A stretch of 64,000 bases of DNA, taken from Monosporascus cannonballus (Eukaryota; Ascomycota; Sordariomycetes; Xylariales). Below, piece by piece: positions 12,057-24,815 of this stretch. The first letter of the stretch is position 1; the number at the start of each line of letters is the position of its first letter. The notes below the pieces were generated by a model that saw nothing but the letters and a program-made list of their open reading frames with translations, had not been told where the DNA came from and ran no database searches. Made by a program: the position numbers and the translations under genes. Location: NCBI GenBank assembly GCA_004154925.1, contig QJNS01000056.1:62001-126000 (forward strand), written 5' to 3'.

Positions 12057-15000
12057 GCCAAGATTGTAGCCCAGCTAAAAACTTCGTCAGCCATCGGAGG
12101 CAATAAGCCTAAAATCCGACGTGCCGTACAGTTATTGCGTCACTGAAGCTAACCAGACCGGGCATTGACCATATTTAAAAGGGTGGGCGCAAACGTCTAT
12201 TATAATAAAGCATGCCCCACAGCCGTGCGCAAAATACGTGCTGCCAACGCCTATCCGGATAATGAGAAGGCAACCCTTTCTCCTGGCAGATGCCGTGTGG
12301 CAGCTTGCAGCAAGAAATATATAAAGGATGCTAAGCTCTGAGCTGCACACCTATCGAATCAGACACACGCTCGCTTAGGGAAGTCAGGCATGGTCGAAGA
12401 ATAGACGATCCCCTATATCCCCTCATTTATGGTTCTTCGCCTTGATGATACTTGATCTCGAAGCCAAAGAATTGGTTCCTAAGGGGCCGACGATTAGCGC
12501 TTGCAAGGGATATCGAAACTATCGGGCATAGGAGACGAGGACCCATACAAAGCGACGAATTCGTCTTGACGTGATTTTGGACCAGTATTCCGACAAGATG
12601 GTGTATGACAGGTCGTCATTTCCCCTCACTAAGATAGGTTTTTATTCCGCGTTGGATCTTTAGCGGATATTATCGGCAGAACGTCCATGGACGATACACT
12701 TTCCTGGCATATATCTCACACGCCCTTGGTTGTCGACACCCTGCGACGCCATGAGCCGTCGACTTCTTTTGCAAGGAAATCCCAGCTTCCACACATGGGT
12801 AACCAGGTCATACTCTCTTCCACTATCGGCAGGGACCTTAGCGAAGTTCGAGTTTCCGCTAGTTCCCCAGCGGAGGTGATGTCGATTTCCGCTTCCAGAA
12901 CTTTATGGAAGGGTCCCAGGGTTGCAAGTGCGTCCGACCCCCCGTCCACGGACCGGCTATCCACGGAGACGGGTATGGGGCTACCGGATCGTTCTCGTAT
13001 CCTATTCCGAAGAACCATTCTACTCGAATCGGGTCCCCGCATGCTCGGGTACCTTGGAAACTCTTCGCCCGTACATAATGCACTAATACTCAGGAACGAG
13101 TTCCCCCGTTGCGGTGTTGTACTCAGCTTATTCATATGACATGCGAAATGAGAGTACATCTACAAGTATCTACTCCAGGCTTTTGCGCCTTGTCCTTTCG
13201 TTTCTCCTCTATATCTCCCTTGTGCCCCCCCGGACTCCGGGTCGTTTATATATTGCTATCACATCACTTGCATATCTCCACGTACTAATGCAATACCACC
13301 TTATCGCATCTCTGCAGCTTCTGGCCTGTGACGCTTCGCCTCATCTCACCCTGCCTGCGTCCCGGGCCCTCTAATGGAGTAATAACCGCCAAATGCTACC
13401 CATGGTGCATGTTTATTATCAGAATGAGACCACCCGGCAGCTATATCTATTATCGTACGATCACACCAGTCGCTCCCGCCGTGGATGTATCAGCGATACC
13501 TGCTTACCTCTGTAGTTAGCTAGTCACCCACGACCTATAATCGGGGCTCATCCAACCCAATGACGATGAGCATCGCGAACATCCCTTAAGTCCGTCCATG
13601 ACTGCGGCGTGGGGAGCCAGCTTACTCCGCTAGCGCTCGCAACTACCGAGACATATCGCAGTAGTAGCTGCTCCCGTGATATCTTCATGAGCGTGCCTAG
13701 AGAAGCGCAAACATACTAGCCCTTGCAACAAGGCACGGATGGAGAGGCGACATCCATAGAGCAGTAGCGAAGGCCCTACCGTCGTCACGCATAATCTGGC
13801 GAAGACGGTGCGCCACACCCTCCCATCACACCTGTCCCACCAGCATGCCTTATCGGGCGTGAAGCCACACTTATCAACCTTAACTGCTGACACAGGTGCG
13901 GCTGTATCGACTGGGAGCTGAGGTAGGCAACCTTTTCTCCTTGTCTGTCTGGGCTGTGCCGTCCCTATTATTCTATCTTATAGACCTCCTAGAAAGGACT
14001 AGGTTGCATCAGAGCGCAACAGGTAGTTGGCTTGTGGAGGAAGCTGCACGAGATGCGCGCCGTTTCCCTTCCTGTCTTCTGCGTAGCGATACCGACGCGA
14101 TCGCTGATGGGCCTCAGTGAGGAGACGGGATCTCTGGATTGGTCCTTGTTATGTGCATGGCATCTGGCTTTGCCATCGAATTTAACTTGGCCGAGCCCGT
14201 GGGTGATGTAAAGTTCCAGTCAGAGCAGAACCCGCTGCTTGCGCGTTCTTGTTTCGCCCACGCAGCAACGACAACAGGACATGGATGCCCGCTTCGTTAT
14301 GGCAATCTCTCGGGGAGCTCCTCGGAACTGCAGGTGACCGGTAGTGCCGGGGAGGCCCTGCATTCATTCTGCAGAGCGCCCTATTTGCCCATATATGTTC
14401 CTTTCCCGTTCCTTTTCTCGGGCGGGCCTGTTGTTCAAGAACATGACGGAATGTGGGAGAGGTTCTCGTGGTCCAAGCCCGCACACCTTCTAGAAGAGAG
14501 TGCAGAATACTGATACGTAATGGGGCCTCTAAATCCCTTCCATCCCCGCGGCCTCTTATTATCATGCATTTACGTAGAAGATATCGCCGCGAGAACCGCG
14601 ATTCTCGGCTTCAGCCCTAAGGACTTGATGCGTGGCAAACCAACGGAATATATGTAGACCCAATACTCCATTACTTTGATTGCATTGCTTCATGAGGAAG
14701 CTTTCAATAGCCCCGTACCGCATCCGCCGGGAAGAGGCCGAGCTTAACGCTATGGGGCACCCCTCGAGCAGACTATCCGGGTCCCTAGGATCGCCATGTC
14801 CCTCCCGCCTCACGCATCTCGCGCATGCGGGTGGCGCGAAAGAAGACGTCTTCCCGTTTGCCTGTAAGCAAATCACTCCGGGCGGAAGACAGTCGCAGCA
14901 GGCAGGGAAGACAAGCAGGACAACGCACGAGACGAATTATATCTCGCGTACCATGTGTGTGTGTGCGCATTAACGCCCACACGGCGCGTCTACGGCACGA

Positions 15001-16133
15001 CAATGTGTACGTACCCCTCCCGTGGCTCTACGAGGCACTTATGCCAGGGTCTACGTACGGTGTGGTAGTACGAAGGGATGCCGGTGACCTTTCCTCTCTC
15101 TTTTCGCTGTCGGGTTTACTTTCCCCTCCTTTTTCTAAACTCCGCCGCCCTGGGGGGGGAGGGGGGCTGCCCAAGCCCCGGCGCGAGGGGTTGGGGGCGG
15201 GGAACGTCATCCGGCGCGGGCCTTGCGTACCGGTAGCATGCTATGCATGTACGTGCCCATTTGCTCATCGTACTCGTTCCTTACGTCAAGCCAGCCCTAG
15301 TATTCCACCTCCCCTGCGGGTTTCTGCATCGTCGGGTAGCGTCCCTCGTTGTTTGGCTATGCCTACCTACCGCATCACTCGTCTCGTCGAGCGAACCACC
15401 CGTGCATGTCGCTGTCGCCGTTGGTCGCACAGGGAGCGACGTAGACCACTTGCGTCGCGGCATCGATCGGACCGCCCCGGCGCGACGCGGTCACAGCTCG
15501 CCGACTCCTGGTGAATAATTCGATTTTCGCGGAAACCCGCTGCGCGACGCGACGCCGGCGAAGGAAATGCGTTCTTCAGGTACCGGAAAAAGATCCAAGT
15601 CGGCCCGTGCGATTCAGTCGGTATGTCCATGTAAATAACGACGTCGGACTAGCTGGCTGGCTATCTAGGTACCTACCTACATATCTAGGCCCAAATCTTG
15701 ATCTCATCTTAGCAAATGCGTGTTTGATTGCTTCAGATAGTCGGGCTATTCTTAGATAGCCAAGTGTATATCTATCATTCTAGAGAAACGGGGGAATGGG
15801 TTGAAGATGTATCGTATGGGAATAACGGGCTTCGAAGACTATGCGGGCTAGATATCTAACGGAGCCGAAAGATCGCTTCTGGGTCCCACATTGTGTCTGT
15901 TCACTCTATGTATTACCAGGATATTCTCTTTGTATACGGGCATAGCCTAGATACAACAACAAACAACAAACGCCGAGCATCCCACCATGAACGCAATCAG
16001 AGATGTGGCCCGAGTGGGCACGGATGGACATGTTTTGGTTTATCGTTCCTTGACCTCCCCATTCCTCATTATACTTCTAATGCCTATCCCCCCTTCTGTC
16101 TCTCGCGCTCTCTCTCTCCTTTTCCGTCCACCC
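12057..16133. other. Gene-poor 4.1-kb intergenic stretch
   Basis: No recognisable product. About 150 codons are open on both strands at 12687-13159, and a 229-codon plus-strand frame lies at 14825-15514; none shows a known domain, a convincing start or splice structure. A TAGGTACCTACCTA motif lies near 15667-15681. The right end holds the 3' flank of SNU114 and is C/T-rich (16080-16135). Confidence 0.4.
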
Positions 16134-19100
16134 TCAAGGCCCGCCCAACGTCCCGCTCTCGAGCAAGCTCTGGTAGAACTCGGGCTCGAGGAACTTCGCG
16201 ACGGAGACGTCCTCGGCGAGGCCCTTGCGGCGACGGGTCTTTAGGACGAAGTCGCGGGCGGTGGCGCGGGCGTCGGCGGCCTGCAGCGGTCTTATGACGG
16301 CTTCGCGGTCGAGCGGGTCGCCGGGCACCTTCTGCCAGCGGTCGAAGACGAGGCTCACCGAGGCCTGGCCCTGGGTCTGGATGCGCACGTCCGTCTCGAA
16401 GCCGAACGAGTCGATGACGGGCAGGAGCCCCCGCACGCGGTAGAGCGGCGTGCCCGCCACGGGCCCGTCCGACAGCACGTGGCCCCGGCGCCGCGCCAGC
16501 ACGCTGTACACCACGGCCACGCTGTCCTGCGGGCCCGTCATCGAGCACGCGTACAGCGGCTCCATGAGCCGCGGCGACGCCATCAGGAACGCGCTGTAGC
16601 ACGCCCGCCGCGCCGTCGGGATCACCTGCCCGCCGCCCCGGAAGATGGCCTCCTGCGCCAGCGACGCGTCCGTGATGCGGAACTTGGTGTTGCGGATCGC
16701 TGTGGCGCTGTTTAGTCATCCGTAATATCATCATGCATACTTGGGAAATGGCAATATGGGAGAGCATCTAGCAAAGGCAAAGAAGGCAGGTCAGGATATC
16801 GTGTGAATATAACGAGCGGCACTGGCCGTCTCGGGATTCATTGCTGGAAATATTGGATCGATTGGCAGGCGTCTATGCAAGAGGCTGCGGGTGATGGATA
16901 TTCCCTGAACTTTTCGGCCAGTCTGAGTAAAATATAGCACAATTACACACGTAGTGGTGCAATGATATGTGAACTTAGACGTGCGGGGAGTGAGATAGGC
17001 GCCACAATCACAGACCAAGGCTTCACTTGGGGGCAATACGGCGCATAACCCAACCATATTCCATAGCCAACAACGCATATCCGAGGAAGTCTGAGCTTCG
17101 TTGAATAGGTTAGGGCCAGGCGGGTTAGCGAGGCAAGGAGAGGGGAGGTTGACGGAGTCTCCATCTCCCTCAATGACAGGCTTGCGATTACCTAAATTGC
17201 AACGCCCCAGATACATCTTATCATCGCCCCTCGGGAGCGGAAATCTCTCGATGAAACCGCGGATAGTGAGGAGCGCTGCATGGTGCGTGGTTTGCTGAGC
17301 TCAATCTTGGCTAGCACAGGACGTGGGGGCAAAGCGGATACGCCTGCATGTGATAGTCACTCGTGGTGACGGAAATTACGTAGGATGGCAAGTGGATATG
17401 ATGAGCATATACGCAAAGAAATGTAGATTGACTCACGTTCTTCGCACAGGGGCCCCTCGCGCGTCGCCCAGCTGAAGCCTTGACGAATAGTCTCCCTCAC
17501 TGTTCGCAGCAGCGACTTATCGACCTGCCCAAGTTGTTAGGTGACATTATGGATCGATTGGCATGTGGAATTCTGGAAAGTTGGGGCTGAGGGCTGGATG
17601 AAAGTTGCTGCCGCTTTGGGCGGTGTAATACAGCACTCCGGGAGTTGCGCGCCAAGTGATGGCATTTGTGCGGGTCGTTCGGCATGTGCATTGAGGGGAG
17701 AGAACGGGGAAAGTCGGTTTTTGGACATACCTCGGAAGGAAGAGTATCGTCTTGCAAGATGTTCGGCCCCATCTCTTCCGGCCCGAAGGCCCAGATACTC
17801 CTGGCGGCCAGCTTGTCCCATTCGTATTTCTCCTCGAAGAACTTGGCGACTTTCCGAGCGCCGTCGCGCATCTTGACGCGGGCAGCCTCGATATCTTCCG
17901 CGATGCCATCGTCGAGCGGCTCTGCTACCATCGTAATCTTGTTCTTCTTGTTGGGAGTAATGGCGTAGCACTTCGTCGCTGACATCTCGTCGACCGTCTC
18001 GCAGAACCGCGTGACGGGATCCGAGACCTTTATCTCCATGTCGGCGTACACACGTCGCAGGTCATGTAGCACGCAATCCATATACAGCTCTCCGGTTCCT
18101 AGGATAATGTGTTCACCGGACTCTTCCACCCTGGTAGTGATTAAGGGGTAGCTCTTGTTTATTTTCCGTAAGCCGTCCAGCATCTTCGGTAGCTCGGACG
18201 GGTTGATGGGCTCTACCGCCACCTTGAGGACCGACTGTGTAAAATGTGTTACGGGTTTGAAGATGTATGCATCCTCGTCATCCTCGAACCTCGGTGGTAC
18301 GACGGTCGCGGATTTCACAATCGAGTTGTCGATGCCGCCCAGTAAAGCCCAGTTACCTGCGGGCACTCCACTGGTCTCCACGTTATACCTCGTCTCGGCG
18401 ATGTAGACGCTCGTGATCGTAGCCATTGCCATGTCTTCCTCATCGTCGAGCGAGTAGCCCTCTCCAAGAACCCGCACTTGCATCCCCGGCCGGGCGATCC
18501 CGCTCATTACTCTGCCCAGGGATAAGAAACTCTTAGCGTCAGGCGTGCTGAACAGCTTGGTGATATAGACAACTAATGGTCCGTCCTGGTCGCACTTCTT
18601 CATCGATTCCGCCACCTTCGTGTCCAGCGGGCCGGTATAGTACTTTTCCAACTTGCGCTCGGCAGCTTCCACAGGAGACGGGATGTGATTGACGATCATA
18701 TCGACGAAGCCGGTGGATGGACCGAAGAACTGCTCGCAGACCAGCTTGAGCAGCACCTTCGCGTCCGTCTTGTACTGAGAGGGCTTGAGAACTATGCCGA
18801 GGGTTTCTAGTAATCCCTTGAGCTGGTCGGGGCTTCGGCTGATGGTGTGTGAGAAGACCTTGTAGATAGGTTCTAGTACGAAATGAACGAACGATCTCTT
18901 CGCGCGATCTTCGCCGGGAAGGGGTTTCCGGCTGAAGGTCCTCTTCTTAGGGTTGAAATAGATGTCGCCCCAGAGCCGTCTCGCGAATTCTTCGGTGTTG
19001 ACTTTCGGGAAGCTGTCGGCGTACATCTTGGCGAACGACTGTAGCGTAAAGCACCAGCCCATCTCCGTACACGCGAACAGAACGTTCCCCTTTTCTGGAC

Positions 19101-20099
19101 TTAGTCTCTTCTCCTCCCCCCGACCGGGTATCGTGTCTTCGATGATGGTGTTGACTTCTTCGATGACATGTTTCAGTTTGAAGTAAGCGTCGCTCGGAGG
19201 TAACCTCAGCTCGAGTATTAAGCGGTCCACCTTGTTGACTATGAGGGTCATGGGGATGTCTTCGAGGACAGCATGCTTGATGATTTGCTCCGTGTTGACC
19301 TGGACCCCCTCCACAACATCCACAATCAGAGCAACGCCGTCAACGAGGCGTAGAGCGGCAGCAACCTCGTCGACGAAATTAACATGTCCAGGGGTATCGA
19401 TGATGTTGAAGAGATGGGATTTTCCCTTAGTGCTCTGGAGGACCAAGCTCATGGGAGCAGCCTTGACGGACACGCCTCTTTCCCTCTCGACGAAGGTGGT
19501 ATCCGTATAGCGCAGTTGCTCGTCCCTCTTCTTGCCGGTCCTCTTCTCTAACCTGTCGGCGATATCGTGCGTCTCCATGACCAACATATCCATGAAGGCG
19601 GTCTTGCCGTGGTGTAGATGGCCGGCGAAAGCGATATTCCGTATTTGTTGGGGGAAGTTCATGAGATCGGCCATGAAGTTGCGATCGAAGAAGACTGGAG
19701 GAAGGTCGGCCTCCTCGACGGAGAATTTCCGGGTGTCGACGGGTGCGATTATGGGTTGTGAGAGCGGCTGGGCATCTTCTTCCTGTACCAATCTTTCGAC
19801 ATCTTCTCCGTATACCTGTTGCGCGGTGGGATAGTATTGTTTGTCCTCGTGCAATATGACTGCATTCGACGGGCCCTCGTCGTCCACTTCCATCAACTCC
19901 TGCCCCGCGGCCTCGGGTGCCTCCTCCGGGTATTCATCGTCGAAATAGGCGCCCGCATCGACGCCACGCTCGGATTCCTCCTCGGATGCTTCGGGCTCCT
20001 CCCCAATGAAATTGCCGAACCTATTTAGACTCGTCAGTAGGCATCGCAAAGCCGACATGGGCGGTTTAGGGTAACCGACTCGTCGTAGAGATCATCCAT
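16134..20099 (-). CDS. SNU114: U5 snRNP GTPase Snu114 (EF-2-like spliceosome factor), 987 aa
   Basis: Exons on the minus strand: 20099-20080, 20020-17731, 17524-17437, 16699-16134. The first exon is only 20 nt (MDDLYDE) and joins [10 protein letters not shown], giving the family's usual N-terminus; its donor GTCGGT is unusual. An acidic N-terminal region is followed by the GTPase domain: P-loop GHLHHGKT at about 140-147, DTPGH at about 215-219, NKVD at about 269-272. EF-2-like domains II-V follow, including GTGELYMD, the exon 3 segment [29 protein letters not shown], and the [18 protein letters not shown] region in the last exon. Snu114 works with Prp8 and Brr2 in the U5 snRNP to control U4/U6 unwinding and spliceosome disassembly. 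Length matches human (972) and yeast (1008). The last intron (16700-17436, 737 nt) is long for a filamentous fungus. The last exon is visibly more GC-rich than exon 2. Confidence 0.96.
16700..17436 (-). other. Long (737-nt) last intron of SNU114
   Basis: Donor GTGAGT and acceptor GCCACAG with ACTAAAC just upstream. The flanking exons join in phase inside a conserved block (CEE|PIRNTKF), so this is one intron and not two genes. Most family introns here are 50-80 nt. A 141-codon open frame on the same strand (17216-16791) lies wholly inside it and matches nothing I know. No convincing box C/D or H/ACA snoRNA was seen by eye. Confidence 0.8.
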
Positions 20100-20549
20100 C
20101 TTGACCGACTCCTACGGCGCTGTCGCTACGAATTATAGTCGTAGAGAATTTGGGTTTGGATGGGCTGTGGTGATCATAAGTCGTGGATGGTTGGGCGACC
20201 TGTGCAGCTGTGGGAGGTACTGTAGCCCTCTCTCTATGAACGCGTCCAGTCTCGATATTACCTCTCCAATGCGATCGTGACGTTCAATGGAGCTCAAAAA
20301 AGTTCCGAGCCCCAGTCTGACTTGCTTGGTTGCATATGCACTTGTGGCTGATGCTGATGATAAGATAATGATAATGATAAAAGAAAATGATAAAGGTGCA
20401 TTGTTCTCGTGGCTGTGCGGCTCGCCGAGATGTGCCTGTACCCGATTAGGAACCGATCCATATGCGGCGCTGCGGGTGGCGTGTGGCGAGTTTGGCCGGG
20501 TCCGAGCTCTGGGTTACCGGGGGTGCTCTGCTGTTTTGGCGGGTTCTAG
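20100..20549. other. SNU114 promoter region and left shoulder of the AT-rich island
   Basis: No gene seen. This should hold the SNU114 5' leader and promoter. It includes a GATAATGATAATGATAA-type low-complexity stretch at about 20350-20390. GC content is normal here and drops sharply after about 20640. Confidence 0.5.
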
Positions 20550-20595
20550 CTCAGAGAGAGTAGAGAAAAGGTCCGGAGGAGTAGAATAAACGTGG
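20550..20595. repeat. Left 46-bp arm of an inverted repeat bracketing the AT-rich island
   Basis: This 46-bp purine-rich segment (CTCAGAGAGAGTAGAGAAAA...ACGTGG) matches the reverse complement of 50306-50351 at 39 of 46 positions without gaps. Five of the seven differences are A/G or T/C transitions, as expected if RIP acted on a former duplicate. Looser similarity continues to about 20640 (GGAGTA-rich). Confidence 0.7.
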
Positions 20596-20916
20596 AGTAG
20601 AAAAAAGTTCGAAAGGAGTAAAAAAGGCTAAACGCATTTGTTACATATTAATGCGGTATTAAGGCTAATACTTAAAGTTAATTTGTTTATTATATATAAA
20701 TAAATATAAAATAAATATATTGATATTTTTAAATTCTCTTTTAATATATATTAGAAATAAGTATAATAATTAAATAAACTGAATTTAAAAATTAAATAAA
20801 AATATTCCAATATATATTTAAATATATGGAAAAAATTATAAAATATTATAAATTACTTATATAAAATTAAAATTTTGAATTTATTTTAAAATATATAATA
20901 ATATGCGCAGTTAGTC

Positions 20917-21015
20917 CTTATAAACTAGATTAAAGTGTTCAAATACCAATTAAGATTTGAAATTGCTGATCTTTTGGTATTGTAGCTAGAGCAGCACTTT
21001 TCTTATCTCATAAAA
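20917..21015 (+). repeat. tRNA-like short repeat, copy 1 (decayed)
   Basis: Aligns along its length with 22511-22609 (CTTATAA..., TTTGRAATTGYTGATCTTTTGGT...). The box-A-like core is damaged here (GGTATTGTAGCTAGAGC). Differences from copy 2 are mostly C-to-T and G-to-A. Confidence 0.5.
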
Positions 21016-22510
21016 TAATAAATATAAAAATAAATTAAAAAAATATTATTAACACAATTTTAAAATAAGATTTGAAATATTGAAATATAATTAATATAAA
21101 ATTATTATTATTATATTATTAAAAATTATATTATTATAATATATTCCTTAAAATAATACTATTAAATCCAAAAAAAATAAATATAAGATAATTTTAAAAA
21201 TTATATTTTTTTTAATTCATAATGAAATATAATTATAATAATTTTTTAAAAAAATTAATCATAATTTAACAAATATTAAATATATATTAACTTATATTTT
21301 AATAACAACTCAAATTTTAATACATTGTTTTATTAGTAACATATTAATATTAGATAAAAATAATTTAATATTTTTTAAAAAAAATTAATAAATATAAAAT
21401 GTTAATTTTAGAATTATAAAAATAAATTTATTATAATAAGTTTTAAATTTTAAAATTTTTATTTTTTATTTTAAAGATAACATAATAATAAATTATTTAT
21501 TTTATAGTTTAATATAACATAATTTAAAATAAAAACGTTTATAAAACTTGTATGTAATTATTATTTATTGTTTTATAAATATTAAATTAAAATATTTTTA
21601 AATATTAAAAATACATTTTTAAATTTTTTAAAAAGATTTTAAATTATATATTAAGTATTGTTGAAATAACCTTTTCATCATTTAATACATATTTAATATA
21701 AAGTTTAAAGTTTATTTTTATTATATTAATTATGTTACATTAATTTATTTTATTAAATTTAAAATAAATAATACAGTTAAACTTTTACCTATAATATAAA
21801 TACAAATAAAATTAAATATAAATATATAAATTAATTAAATATATATACATATACATATTTATATTATTAATTTAAAATTATTATATTAATAATTTATATT
21901 AAATATTAAGCATATATTATAAATATCAATATTAAGTTTATATTTTATATATTAAATATAATTCAAATTATTAAATATTTAAATACTTGTATTTAAATAT
22001 TTAATTAAAAATATAAATTATACTTAATATTAAACAAATTTAATATTATAATTAATTAATTAATTAAACTATTCTTAATTAATAATACTTTTATAATTTT
22101 AAAAAAATATATTTAATAAAGAAAGTTTAATAATATTTTTATATAATTTTAAATTAAAAATATTGTCTTAAAAGAAATTTTATAATTTAAATAAAACTTA
22201 TTTAAATATATATTATTAAAATAAATGTAAAAATCTTAACAACTTTAAATATTAATAAACATTATTTAAAATTTTAAATTTATATAGAAATATGTTTTTA
22301 CTTTTAAAATATGAATAAATTTAAAAATAAATTTTTTTAATAGAATATAGTATATAAGTTCGCGGTTTAAATAAGTTCGCAATCCGTTTTTTAATATTTC
22401 GTAACAATAAATCCAAATAACTTAACCATAACGTATTTAATTGATTTAAATTGACGGTATTCTTTATCGTCTCATATATGTAATGTAGCTGAAAGCTTGT
22501 TGTATGCGCT

Positions 22511-22609
22511 CTTATAAGGTGGATTTGGGTGCCCAAATTCTAATTAGGGTTTGGAATTGTTGATCTTTTGGTCTTGTGGTTAGCGTCGCACCCTCGCTTG
22601 TCTCACAAT
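22511..22609 (+). repeat. tRNA-like short repeat, copy 2 (possible SINE)
   Basis: Contains TTTTGGTCTTGTGGTTAGCG, matching a tRNA 5' half with an almost perfect RNA polymerase III box A (10 of 11 positions of TRGYNNARNGG). No clear box B follows, so it is not a working tRNA gene. Together with 20917-21015 it defines a repeat of about 100 bp, consistent with a tRNA-derived SINE. Confidence 0.4.
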
Positions 22610-23408
22610 ATATTTAGAGCTTTTTAATCCATGTACGTATTAAATCAAAGTTTGTTGCGGACGTTATTTTGCTTTTTGGTTTTTTTAATCCGTATATAAC
22701 CGATTGCTTTTTAACGTATTTATATTAATATTATCTTTCTTTCGAAAATATTAGAGCCGACCGATAAAAAAACAATTATCGATCGAATTTTTAACTTATA
22801 TATGCGAACGTTTTTTGTCCGGCTTTAATACGTAGAAGATATTCGTAAAATACGTCAGAAAACGTATTATAAGATATATCGTAAGACGCATTACGAGACT
22901 TATCGAGATATATTATAAGGCGCGTTAGAGTATATTATAAAGCGCGTTAGAGGATATATTTTAAAACAAATCGATATTATGGAGTTAAGTAGTTAAAATA
23001 AAAGTTTTTAATAAAAAAATATTTATCATATAAGCTAAATAAATTTTTTAGTCGATAAAAAAGGTAGTAATAAAAACTTGCTATTAATAACTGCTAAAAA
23101 TAGTTATTATAAAAAGATTAAAAAAGTAGCAATATAGCGTTAGCGCTAGACTTTTAAATAATATATACATTTATTTAAAAATTATAATTACGACTAATAA
23201 TAAAAAATTTAATTAATTAAAATTAATTTAAAGTGTTATATTTAAGTTCTTAGAATTTGTTATTATAAGACATTAAAAAACGAATTATAAACTTATTTAA
23301 GTTGTAAAATTATATAGTACGTTTATACAATTTTTGAAAAATTTAAAAATTAATCGTAAAATTTTAAGTAAAAAATAAAAAATATTTCAAAATATAATAT
23401 GATTTTCT

Positions 23409-23519
23409 AAAATGAATAAAATGAATAAAATGAATAAAATGAATAAAATGAATAAAATGAATAAAATGAATAAAATGAATAAAATGAATAAAATGAATGA
23501 ATAAAATGAATGAATAAAA
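23409..23519. repeat. 9-bp minisatellite (AAAATGAAT)n
   Basis: Ten perfect consecutive copies of AAAATGAAT from 23409 to 23498, followed by two or three copies with GAAT insertions to about 23519. The run is uniform inside otherwise heavily mutated DNA. Confidence 0.95.
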
Positions 23520-24339
23520 GACTAAAATAACTAAAAATATAATTTGAAAAGAATTTTAAAATATATTAAACTTAAATACTAGTTATTTAATATAAAGTTT
23601 TAAACATAGTAAAATGTCTATTATAATATATATAAATATATATGAATATTGTATAAAACTAAAAATTTTTAAACTGAATAAAAACAAACAATTAATATTA
23701 TTTGCAATTTTAAAATGAAATCTAGTTTTCTATAAAGTTTTAAAAATTATAAATTAAATTTATAAAATTAATTAAATATAGAAATTTAAACATGTAAATA
23801 ACTATAATATATATACTCCATAAAGAAAAATAAATATATTATATATAATTCTATTTATATAATTTAATAAATTTAATGTAAAGTTTTATATAAAATATTA
23901 AATGTTTGTATATATTATTATAAAAGTCTAAGATTATTAAGTTTGATACAAAAATCAAATATAAATATATAATATTTTTATTATTATAACATTAAAATTG
24001 TAATTACTGAAACATAATATATAATTAAAAATAAAAATAAATAAAATAATATATTAAATTTATATATATTATAATTAATAATATTAATATAATATACGTA
24101 ATTAAATTTTAAGTTTAGAATTTCAAAATAATTTAAAATAAAATAATTTAATTAATATATTATCATAATATTATTAATAAAATTTGTAACTTTTTAATAA
24201 AATATTAAAACTATTAATTAAAAATTAAATTTTTGTAATTTTAAAAATAATAATTTATAATGAATAATCAATATTCAAAATTATTATTATTTTGAATTAA
24301 TTATTAAAATGAAAGTTTATTTTATAATTTAAATATAAT

Positions 24340-24462
24340 TTTATTGAGATACAAAAACAAAAGCGTAGTCATTACACTATTAAAAGTGAAACGTTGTTAG
24401 CTCGAACTGACCGTTTTGTTCTGCTTTATATATTTACAAGATGCTATTTAGTGCTGTAATAG
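24340..24462. repeat. Short dispersed repeat, copy 1 of 3
   Basis: Shares the core TTAAAAGTGAAACGTTGTTAG followed by CTCGAACTGACC with copies at about 24693 and 25182. It ends GTGCTGTAATA, the reverse complement of TATTACAGCAC near the start of copy 2, which suggests short terminal inverted repeats (MITE-like). No coding capacity. Confidence 0.6.
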
Positions 24463-24692
24463 TAAAGTCTTCTTTAAATTATACCGTTCTAATATAATTA
24501 ATTAAAAATTAAAAGCTTTTTATTAAAAAGCGTTTAAATGTTCGACAATTTTAAAAGCATGTGTTAATTTAAGCTTTATGCTTAAGGTAATTACGTTAAC
24601 TAAAAGTCTGCCTCGTACACACTTTTTATATAAGAGATAAGTTAGTTGTCTAATCTAGAAATCGAATGTACAACTTATAGAAGAGCTAACAA

Positions 24693-24815
24693 ATTATTAC
24701 AGCACGAGAACAAGAATATAGCTATTATACCACTAAAAGTGGAACGTTGTTAGCTCGAACATTGACCGTCTTATTCTGCTCTATATATCTATAAGGTATT
24801 ACTTAGTACTATAAC
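24693..24815. repeat. Short dispersed repeat, copy 2 of 3
   Basis: Starts TATTACAGCACGAGAACAAG and contains CACTAAAAGTGGAACGTTGT then TAGCTCGAAC. Least RIP-damaged of the three copies. Same length and orientation as the other two. Confidence 0.6.

Noticed and set aside
12687..13159. About 150 codons open on both strands
   Set aside because: Neither translation resembles a known family, and there is no splice context or conserved motif; the chance of a random open frame is too high.
16791..17216. 141-codon frame inside the SNU114 long intron
   Set aside because: No known motif, and the flanking exons join in phase through conserved Snu114 sequence. Kept only as a note within the intron finding.
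22321..22536. 71-codon minus-strand frame in the island
   Set aside because: AT-rich low-information sequence next to the tRNA-like repeat; no known motif.
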